Source: UBA5972 sp964466385
GTDB taxonomy: Bacteria > Pseudomonadota > Alphaproteobacteria > Rhodobacterales > Rhodobacteraceae
Length of the DNA: 5,784 bases
Reading direction: 5' to 3'
Assembly: GCA_964466385.1 (NCBI GenBank)
Contig: CAYXNM010000157.1
Location: forward strand, 1 to 5,784
Below the pieces are notes generated by a model that saw nothing but the letters and a program-made list of their open reading frames with translations, did no database searches and was not told the DNA's origin. Positions 1-5,188 of the stretch are shown here, one piece after another; position 1 is the stretch's first letter, and each line of letters starts with the position of its first letter. The position numbers were made by a program, and so were the translations under genes.

Positions 1-23
1 CCCCCTTCAGGCCAACTCCGGTC

Positions 24-497
24 TTACTGAGGTGCGTTTGGTGATGAACTGCCTTGCGGTTGCCGCGGCGCGCGCACCATCTTGCGGGTGGCCAGCAGCA
101 GGTTGGTTTCGCTCGTGGCGATCCCGTCGAGCAGCCTGATCTGGCGCAGGATGCCGTCAAGCTCCTCCAGACTGTTCGCACTCAATTCCGCGACCAGATC
201 CCATTTTCCGTTTGTCGTATGCAGCGCATCGACCGCCGCCATCGACGTCAGTTGACGAATGACGCGTTCGGTTCCGCGCCCCTCGATCGCGATCATCATC
301 AAGCCGCGCACCGGGGCGTGCGCGGCATCCTCGCGCAGAACAACGGTGAATCCGACGATATCGCCGGAATTGCTCAATCCCTCGATATGCTTGCGGATGG
401 TCGCGCGCGAGAGCTTCAGGTCGGATGCCAGCAACGACAACGATGCCCGGCCATTCTTGCGAAGTGCCGCGACGATTTGTTGATCTATACTATCCAT
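24..497 (-). CDS. Lrp/AsnC-family transcriptional regulator
   Basis: This 157-residue protein is a probable DNA-binding regulator that senses an amino acid, and it likely controls the divergent arginine operon and itself. The N-terminus MDSIDQQIVAALRKNGR is typical of the Lrp/AsnC wing-helix domain. Helix-turn-helix helices lie at about residues 18-28 and 30-41 (SRATIRKHIEGL). A RAM ligand-binding/oligomerisation domain follows at about 62-138, with GKWD at 97-100 and the closing strand SETNLLLAT at 129-137. The last 20 residues are a Pro/Ser/Gln-rich tail beyond the usual family length of about 150. The start is well fixed: an in-frame TGA (complement of 507-509) lies four codons upstream. 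No Shine-Dalgarno sequence is visible, so the mRNA may be leaderless or poorly translated. The start codon sits inside a 19-bp palindrome. The ligand is unknown; arginine, ornithine or proline are inferred from the neighbours. Confidence 0.95.
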   Translation of the reverse strand: MDSIDQQIVAALRKNGRASLSLLASDLKLSRATIRKHIEGLSNSGDIVGFTVVLREDAAHAPVRGLMMIAIEGRGTERVIRQLTSMAAVDALHTTNGKWDLVAELSANSLEELDGILRQIRLLDGIATSETNLLLATRKMVRAPRQPQGSSSPNAPQ

Positions 498-507
498 AAT
501 GGATAGT
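489..507. promoter_or_regulatory. 19-bp perfect palindrome, candidate regulator operator
   Basis: ACTATCCATAATGGATAGT is two 9-base arms that are exact reverse complements around one central A. The flanking bases no longer pair, so the symmetry is sharply bounded. It covers the start codon of the minus-strand regulator (495-497). Lrp/AsnC proteins bind AT-rich palindromes of about 15 bp as dimers and often repress themselves. The location and symmetry therefore suggest an autoregulatory operator that could also act on the divergent operon. The sequence and symmetry are seen directly; the binding role is inferred. Confidence 0.6.
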
Positions 508-530
508 CATAGCGTTCAAAACGGGAAAAG

Positions 531-586
531 CCTATCTGTTATGCCCTCTTTTTCGAATATTGTTGACCGAAATGATTTGATAGCGT
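531..586. promoter_or_regulatory. Degenerate half-sites of the 19-bp palindrome
   Basis: CTATC from the left palindrome arm (490-494) recurs at 532-536, exactly 42 bases on, which is close to four helical turns. The 19 bases from 531 match the palindrome at 10 positions, including CTATC and the central ATG. GATAG from the right arm (502-506) recurs at 579-583. The 7-mer ATAGCGT at 509-515 also recurs at 580-586. Lrp-type regulators often wrap DNA over several phased weak sites, so these may be secondary sites in the divergent promoter region. Five-base matches in about 100 bases can occur by chance, so this is a weak call. I could not assign a convincing sigma-70 promoter here for either direction. 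Confidence 0.25.
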
Positions 587-613
587 GCCGGAAAATTGAA
601 TGGATGGGCCGTC

Positions 614-1537
614 ATGAAGAACTGCATTCTTGTGGGTGCACCGGTGGAAACAGGTGCCAGTCAGGCCGGGTGCCTGATGGGACCGGCGTCTTACCGGACG
701 GCCGGGCTTGGGCCCCTGATCCAAAGCCTCGGGCACAAGGTCAGGGACTGGGGCGATGTGGCGCCGGTCATCGGAACCCTGCCAAAAGGCGCAATGCAAG
801 GCGCCCGCAACCCCGAAGCGATGATCGCATGGACCAGCGCCCTGACGCGGGTTGCCGAAGACGTCGCGCGGGAAGGGTTCCCGATCTTCATGGGGGGCGA
901 CCATTGCCTGGCGGCGGGAACCGTGTCCGGCGTTGCGAAACACGCAGCGGCAGAGGGTAAACCTCTTTTCGTGCTTTGGCTTGATGCGCACCCTGACATC
1001 CATTCGCCCGACACGACCGACAGCGGCAATCTGCACGGCGTGCCCGTGGCCTATTTCACCGGACTTGACGGGTTTGAACCCCATTTCCCAAAGCTGGCAG
1101 TGGCGGTTGCGCCCGAAAACATCTGCATGATGGGCATCCGCTCGGTTGATCCGGCGGAAAACAACCGCCTGGCGGACAGTGCGATTGACGTCTTTGACAT
1201 GCGCGCGATCGACGAGAACGGCGTGGTTGCCCCGCTCGGTGCCTTCCTTGACCGCGTTCGTGCAGCGGGTGGTCATTTGCATGTCAGCCTCGATGTTGAT
1301 TTTCTGGACCCTGGTATCGCCCCCGCCGTGGGAACCACCGTTCCCGGTGGGGCAACGTTCCGCGAAGCGCACCTGATCATGGAAATGCTGTGTGACAGCG
1401 ATCTTGTAACTTCGCTTGATCTGGTGGAACTCAACCCATTTCTGGATGAGCGCGGGCGGACCGCGCAATTGATGGTCGATCTGACGGCCAGCTTGCTGGG
1501 CCGCAAGGTGCTCGACCGTCCGACACGGAGGTTCTGA
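614..1537 (+). CDS. rocF: Arginase (L-arginine to L-ornithine plus urea)
   Basis: This 307-residue cytoplasmic ureohydrolase uses a binuclear Mn centre. Counting from the ATG at 614, the expected metal ligands are present: H97 (GGDHC), D124, H126 and D128 (DAHPDIH), and D227 and D229 (SLDVDFLDP). The loop continues with T135, S137, N139 and H141 (SGNLHG), and E272 lies in VELNPFLDERGRTAQL. From memory of human arginase I, H126, D128, S137, N139 and H141 fall at identical numbers, which supports both the arginase call over agmatinase and the 614 start. D179 and E182 (SVDPAEN) match the alpha-amino contacts. One difference is His at position 130, where the animal enzyme has Asn. A TTG at 596 would add six residues (MNGWAV) but has poor spacing from any ribosome site; the site before 614 (GGATGGG) is weak too. 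It is the first gene of the operon, and its product feeds the next enzyme. Confidence 0.95.
   Translation: MKNCILVGAPVETGASQAGCLMGPASYRTAGLGPLIQSLGHKVRDWGDVAPVIGTLPKGAMQGARNPEAMIAWTSALTRVAEDVAREGFPIFMGGDHCLAAGTVSGVAKHAAAEGKPLFVLWLDAHPDIHSPDTTDSGNLHGVPVAYFTGLDGFEPHFPKLAVAVAPENICMMGIRSVDPAENNRLADSAIDVFDMRAIDENGVVAPLGAFLDRVRAAGGHLHVSLDVDFLDPGIAPAVGTTVPGGATFREAHLIMEMLCDSDLVTSLDLVELNPFLDERGRTAQLMVDLTASLLGRKVLDRPTRRF
1527..1531 (+). promoter_or_regulatory. Strong ribosome binding site for a TTG start
   Basis: GGAGG lies inside the last codons of the arginase gene, seven bases before the TTG at 1539. This is ideal spacing and is the main reason to prefer the TTG start of ornithine cyclodeaminase over the later ATG at 1566, which has no such site. 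Confidence 0.7.
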
Positions 1538-1538
1538 C

Positions 1539-2594
1539 TTGGCACTTTCCCCTTCCAGACTGGCGATGGTGCCGTTCGTCAGCGTCGATCGCATGATGAA
1601 AATGGTGAACCAGATCGGCATCGAAGATGTGCTGATCGGGCTGGCAGAGACCATCGAACAGGATTTTCGCCGCTGGGAGCTGTTCGACAAAACCCCCCGC
1701 ATCGCGTCGCACTCCGCCGAGGGCGTGATCGAACTGATGCCCACGAGCGACGGCGAGGTTTACGGGTTCAAGTATGTAAACGGTCACCCCAAGAACACCC
1801 GCGAAGGCCTTCAGACCGTGACGGCGTTCGGCCTTCTGGCGGACGTCAGCAACGGATATCCGGTGTTGTTGTCGGAAATGACCATCCTGACGGCGCTGCG
1901 TACCGCCGCAATGTCCGCACTGGCCGCAAAATACCTGGCCCCGAAAAATGCTGCGGTCATGGGCATGATCGGGAACGGCGCACAGTGTGAATTTCAGGCG
2001 CTCGCGTTCAAGGCGGTCTGTGGCGTCAGGACCGTGCAGCTTTATGACATTGATCCGAAAGCAACGGAAAAAGCCGCGCGTAACCTTGCGGGAACGGGGT
2101 TGGAGGTGGTTGTCACCACGTCATCCGAAGAAGCCGTGACCGGTGCCGACATCATCACCACTTGTACCGCGGACAAGCAATATGCCACCATATTGACCGA
2201 CAACATGATCGGCGCGGGCACCCATATCAACGCGATCGGCGGCGATTGCCCCGGAAAAACGGAATTGCACCGCGATATTCTGCTGCGGTCCGACATTTTC
2301 GTTGAATACCCCCCACAGACACGAATCGAAGGGGAGATTCAGCAACTGGATCCGGACCATGCGGTGACCGAGCTTTGGCAGGTGATGACCGGTGCGGCCA
2401 CGGGGCGAACCGACCAGCGGCAGATCACGCTCTTTGACAGTGTCGGGTTCGCGATCGAGGATTTCTCGGCCCTGCGTTATGTCCGCGATCAGCTTCGGAA
2501 AACCGGTCAGTTTGATGACCTTGACATGCTGGCCGACCCGGATGATCCGCGTGATCTGTTCGGAATGGTCAGGCGTGCGGACGCGGCAAAATGA
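1539..2594 (+). CDS. ocd: Ornithine cyclodeaminase (L-ornithine to L-proline plus ammonium)
   Basis: This is a 351-residue NAD-dependent enzyme of the ornithine cyclodeaminase/mu-crystallin family. Visible hallmarks are the substrate-binding stretch GFKYVNGHPKNT (K78), LTALRTAAMSALAA with R121, the Rossmann motif MIGNGAQ (143-149) followed by an acidic YDIDP (169-173), and NAIGGDCPGKTEL (231-243), whose D236 corresponds to the catalytic Asp. EYPPQTRIEGEIQQL and FDSVGFAIEDF match the C-terminal part of the Pseudomonas putida enzyme as I recall it. The TTG at 1539 is chosen because GGAGG sits seven bases upstream. Starting at the ATG at 1566 would give 342 residues and would place K and R at 69 and 112, as in P. 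putida, so that start remains possible. The gene begins one base after the arginase stop, indicating translational coupling and joint use in an arginine-to-proline route. Confidence 0.94.
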   Translation: MALSPSRLAMVPFVSVDRMMKMVNQIGIEDVLIGLAETIEQDFRRWELFDKTPRIASHSAEGVIELMPTSDGEVYGFKYVNGHPKNTREGLQTVTAFGLLADVSNGYPVLLSEMTILTALRTAAMSALAAKYLAPKNAAVMGMIGNGAQCEFQALAFKAVCGVRTVQLYDIDPKATEKAARNLAGTGLEVVVTTSSEEAVTGADIITTCTADKQYATILTDNMIGAGTHINAIGGDCPGKTELHRDILLRSDIFVEYPPQTRIEGEIQQLDPDHAVTELWQVMTGAATGRTDQRQITLFDSVGFAIEDFSALRYVRDQLRKTGQFDDLDMLADPDDPRDLFGMVRRADAAK

Positions 2595-2728
2595 AAGCCC
2601 GGTCAAACAAAACCGAATTGGCGCTTGCACTTGGAGAGATTCTGCAACAGGCTGGCCGGGGTCCGCTGCACCTGCTGGCGGCCGGGCCGAAGGATGCTAT
2701 GAACCCTGGAACAAAGGCGGCCTTGTGA
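2591..2728 (+). CDS. Possible 45-residue small protein coupled to both neighbours
   Basis: An ATG at 2591 overlaps the ornithine cyclodeaminase stop (ATGA, 2591-2594). Its frame stays open for 45 codons and ends at a TGA that overlaps the GTG start of the ATPase gene (GTGA, 2725-2728). The product begins MKARSNKTELALALGEIL. It has a likely amphipathic helix at about 5-20, then a Gly/Pro-containing segment with HLLAAG, and no cysteine, signal peptide or membrane segment. Its only visible ribosome site is a weak GCGG at 2583-2586, so translation would depend on re-initiation. I do not recognise the product. Short open frames are common by chance in GC-rich DNA. The double stop/start overlap is the main argument that it is real, or that it serves as a translated bridge carrying ribosomes to the ATPase start. 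Confidence 0.4.
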   Translation: MKARSNKTELALALGEILQQAGRGPLHLLAAGPKDAMNPGTKAAL

Positions 2729-3498
2729 CCGAAAAACCGATCGCCCTCATCGCCGAGGATATTTACAAAAGCTTCGGCCAGCTCGAAGTCCTTAAAGGTA
2801 TATCCGTTACGGCGAACGAAGGCGATGTGATCTCGATCATCGGGTCGTCCGGGTCCGGCAAATCCACGTTTCTGCGCTGCATCAATTTTCTCGAAACGCC
2901 CGACAGGGGCCGCATCGTTCTGGATGGCGAGGAAGTCGTCGTCCGCCAGGACCGCAAGGGCCGGTTGCTGGGGGCGGATGCCAAGCAGATCCAGCGATTG
3001 CGCATGCAGCTTGGGTTTGTTTTCCAAAGCTTCAATCTGTGGTCTCACATGACCGTTTTGCAAAACGTGATGGAAGGCCCGGTGCAGGTCCTGAACCGCG
3101 ACAAGGCCGAGGTTGAGGCCGAAGCGCATGAGGTTTTGAAACAGGTCGGCATTGCCGACAAGCACGGGTCATATCCCAATCAATTGTCGGGGGGCCAGCA
3201 ACAGCGCGTGGCGATTGCCCGTGCACTGGCCATGCACCCCAAGGTTTTGCTGTTTGACGAGCCGACCTCGGCCCTTGACCCGGAACTGGTGGGCGAGGTT
3301 TTGCGCGTCATGCGCCAACTGGCCGATCAGGGCCGCACGATGATTGTTGTCACCCACGAAATGGGCTTCGCGCGCGAGGTCAGCTCGAAAACCATATTCC
3401 TGCATCAAGGCCGTGTCGAAGAGGAAGGCGCGCCCAAAGATGTTTTTGGAAATCCGAAATCAGAGCGTTGCCGTGCCTTTCTGGCCAGCACGTTGTGA
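2725..3498 (+). CDS. Polar amino-acid ABC transporter, ATP-binding subunit (HisP/OccP type)
   Basis: This 257-residue cytoplasmic ATPase powers the importer formed with the two downstream permeases. All nucleotide-site motifs are intact: Walker A GSSGSGKST (40-48), Q-loop Q101 (FVFQSFNLW), signature LSGGQQQR (154-161), Walker B VLLFDEP (174-180, D178 and E179), D-loop SALD (182-185) and switch H211 (VVTHEMGF). The insert at about 70-95 before the Q-loop (VVVRQDRKGRLLGADAKQIQ) is typical of the histidine/octopine/arginine branch. The GTG at 2725 is chosen because AAAGG (2713-2717) lies seven bases upstream and the resulting length matches the family. An in-frame extension back to 2392 would only overlap the previous gene. 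The substrate cannot be read from this subunit. Confidence 0.97.
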   Translation: MTEKPIALIAEDIYKSFGQLEVLKGISVTANEGDVISIIGSSGSGKSTFLRCINFLETPDRGRIVLDGEEVVVRQDRKGRLLGADAKQIQRLRMQLGFVFQSFNLWSHMTVLQNVMEGPVQVLNRDKAEVEAEAHEVLKQVGIADKHGSYPNQLSGGQQQRVAIARALAMHPKVLLFDEPTSALDPELVGEVLRVMRQLADQGRTMIVVTHEMGFAREVSSKTIFLHQGRVEEEGAPKDVFGNPKSERCRAFLASTL

Positions 3499-3520
3499 CC
3501 AACCAATAACCAGAACTTGA

Positions 3521-3527
3521 AAGGGAG
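3521..3527 (+). promoter_or_regulatory. Ribosome binding site of the binding-protein gene
   Basis: AAGGGAG lies six bases before the ATG at 3534. Together with the GGAGG at 1527-1531 it is one of the two best ribosome sites in the window, which fits the high expression normally needed for a periplasmic binding protein. Confidence 0.7.
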
Positions 3528-3533
3528 AAGATC

Positions 3534-4268
3534 ATGAAAACTCTGGTAAAGATCGCAAGTGCCGCCGTGCTTGCAACAGCGTTTGCGACGACAGCTTTGT
3601 CGGCGAAAACGATCCGTATGGGGACCGAGGGCGCTTACCCTCCGTACAACTTCGTCAATGATAATGGCGAGGTCGATGGCTTCGAACGTGAACTGGGTGA
3701 CGAACTGTGTAAACGCGCCAGCCTTGACTGTACATGGGTTACGAACGAATGGGATTCGATCATTCCCAACCTCGTATCCGGCAACTACGATACCATCATC
3801 GCCGGCATGTCGATCACGGATGAGCGGGATCAGGTTATTGATTTCACACAAGAATACTTCCCACCCGACCCCTCGCAATACATGGGTCTGGCTGGCGCAG
3901 AAATTGGCGCAGGCAGCGTGATTGCCGCACAAACGGCGACCATTCAGGCGGCCTATGTCGCCTCGACCGGTGCAACGCTGGTTGAATTCGCGACGGCTGA
4001 CGAAACCGTTGCTGCGGTGAAATCAGGCGAAGCGGATGCCGTATTGGCAGATGCAGCCTACCTGAAAGATTTCGTTGACGCGTCAAACGGCGAACTGGCC
4101 TTTGTCAGTGAACCCGTCGCGATCGGTGGCGGTGTCGGCATGGGCGTTCGCGAATCCGATGGCGAGCTGAAAGGCAAGATGGATGCGGCCATTGCGTCGA
4201 TGAAAGCCGACGGTTCGCTGAGCGCGTTGATCGCCAAGTGGTTTGACGGCCGCGTCGTCAACTATTGA
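3534..4268 (+). CDS. Periplasmic amino-acid-binding protein (family 3 SBP)
   Basis: This 244-residue precursor captures the substrate in the periplasm and delivers it to the permeases. A Sec signal peptide is clear: MKTLVK, a hydrophobic core, then ALSA with predicted cleavage after A24. The mature domain starts KTIRMGTEGAYPPYNF, as in HisJ/LAO proteins. Y35, R98 (SITDERDQ, binds the alpha-carboxylate) and D173 (AVLADAAYL, binds the alpha-amino group) are in the expected places, so the ligand is an alpha-amino acid or close relative. C59 and C66 have the same seven-residue spacing as the HisJ disulfide. The segment between the crossover and the second lobe (about 108-132) looks shorter than usual and lacks the common LkGk-type motif. 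Arginine or ornithine is the inferred ligand from the operon; an opine is possible. Confidence 0.95.
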   Translation: MKTLVKIASAAVLATAFATTALSAKTIRMGTEGAYPPYNFVNDNGEVDGFERELGDELCKRASLDCTWVTNEWDSIIPNLVSGNYDTIIAGMSITDERDQVIDFTQEYFPPDPSQYMGLAGAEIGAGSVIAAQTATIQAAYVASTGATLVEFATADETVAAVKSGEADAVLADAAYLKDFVDASNGELAFVSEPVAIGGGVGMGVRESDGELKGKMDAAIASMKADGSLSALIAKWFDGRVVNY

Positions 4269-4280
4269 TCCACTGGATAT

Positions 4281-4313
4281 TGGCCGGGCCCATCATCGGG
4301 CCCGGTCATTTTT
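4281..4313 (+). terminator. Intercistronic rho-independent terminator-like hairpin
   Basis: The arms at 4281-4291 and 4298-4308 pair over 11 positions (core CCGGGCCC/GGGCCCGG, one G-U) around a six-base loop ATCATC. Five T residues follow at 4309-4313. It begins 12 bases after the binding-protein stop. The permease genes continue beyond it, so it probably acts as a partial terminator or as a 3' stabiliser that raises binding-protein mRNA over permease mRNA. The weak permease ribosome site (GGAAA, from 4314) directly abuts the T run. Confidence 0.75.
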
Positions 4314-4324
4314 GGAAATGACAT

Positions 4325-5188
4325 ATGTTTGAGTATTGCGCCGATCCCTCGACCCTCGCTGGTTTTCAGTGGTGGTCCTGTTTTCTGACGACACCCAAAC
4401 AATTCGGATTTTACCAAAGCTTCGGCACGGTGATGCTGCTGCTGGTGATGACCGTGCCGTTCATTCTGTTGCTTGGGTTTTCGGGCGCTTTGGCGCGCCG
4501 GTCGCGGTTCCTGCCGGTCCGGCCGATCGGCTTCGTCTATACAATGATGGTGCGGGGTATTCCTGACATCATCTTTTTCCTTTTCGCGCTGATCGCACTG
4601 GATCAGGGCATCGAATATCTTCGCCACATCGTCCTGTGTCCCGACTGGACAGATCCGATCCGGCAGGGCAACGATTTCGTTGTTTGTCCGCAGGCAAAAA
4701 TGCCTCTGAACAGCGATCCCCAATGGATGCACGAGATTTATGGTTTCGCGCTGGCGGTTTTTGGCTTTTCGATCGTGTTCGGGGCCTTCGCAGCCAACAC
4801 AATCTATGGCGCCATGCGCGCGGTTCCGCACGCGCAGCTTGAAACCGGCGCGGCGTATGGCATGTCCGAGCGGCAGATTTTTCGCCGGATTCTCTTGCCG
4901 CAAATGTGGGTTTATGCGCTGCCGGGATTGTCCAACCTCTGGATGATCCTGATCAAGGCAACCCCGCTTTTGTTCCTGCTGGGGGTCGAGGATATCGTCT
5001 ACTGGGCACGAGAGCTTGGCGGCACCAAGACCGCGCGATTCACCTATCCGCACGGCGACTGGCGGCTGGGGTATTTCCTGGTGCTGCTGGTGTTTTATCT
5101 GGCGCTTACATGGCTGAGCGAGCGGTTCTTTGAACGCCTGCAGAAACGTGTGTCCCGCGGACAGGCCATAGCGGGGGCCGCCGCATGA
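4325..5188 (+). CDS. Amino-acid ABC transporter permease (HisQ/HisM type)
   Basis: This 287-residue inner-membrane subunit is probably half of the translocation pore. Five membrane segments are likely, at about 33-55, 68-93, 138-159, 195-220 and 247-267, with basic RRSRF on the cytoplasmic side after the first. The ATPase-docking EAA loop is ETGAAYGMSERQIFRRILLPQ-like at about 173-193. RGIP at 78-81 matches the RGTP element of the family. The protein is longer than the usual 220-240 residues. The extra length is an N-terminal stretch of about 30 residues and a predicted periplasmic loop at 94-137. All four cysteines (C5, C19, C105, C121) fall in these parts. The start ATG at 4325 has a weak GGAAA site seven bases upstream. 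The stop overlaps the next permease start (ATGA), suggesting coupled, equal synthesis of the two pore subunits. Confidence 0.95.
   Translation: MFEYCADPSTLAGFQWWSCFLTTPKQFGFYQSFGTVMLLLVMTVPFILLLGFSGALARRSRFLPVRPIGFVYTMMVRGIPDIIFFLFALIALDQGIEYLRHIVLCPDWTDPIRQGNDFVVCPQAKMPLNSDPQWMHEIYGFALAVFGFSIVFGAFAANTIYGAMRAVPHAQLETGAAYGMSERQIFRRILLPQMWVYALPGLSNLWMILIKATPLLFLLGVEDIVYWARELGGTKTARFTYPHGDWRLGYFLVLLVFYLALTWLSERFFERLQKRVSRGQAIAGAAA

Noticed and set aside
54..506. 150-codon plus-strand frame opposite the Lrp/AsnC regulator
   Set aside because: The regulator on the other strand has a full family signature; this frame shows only low-complexity Arg/Gln-rich shadow sequence.
563..568. TTGACC as a -35 element for the arginase operon promoter
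   Set aside because: The hexamer is a good match, but the bases 16-19 positions downstream (TGCCGG and neighbours) do not resemble a -10 box, so no promoter is called.
596..613. TTG at 596 as the arginase start
   Set aside because: It adds six residues that do not fit the family, and the nearest purine-rich stretch directly abuts the TTG. The ATG at 614 makes key residues coincide with the animal enzyme's numbering.
539..1744. 401-codon open frame on the minus strand across arginase and the start of ornithine cyclodeaminase
   Set aside because: It lies wholly opposite two clearly recognised genes, has no recognisable domain, and its Arg/His-rich composition is that of a GC-rich antisense shadow.
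2392..2724. N-terminal extension of the ATPase frame back to 2392
   Set aside because: It would overlap about 200 bases of ornithine cyclodeaminase and add 111 residues with no family match. The GTG at 2725 has a good ribosome site and gives the normal length.
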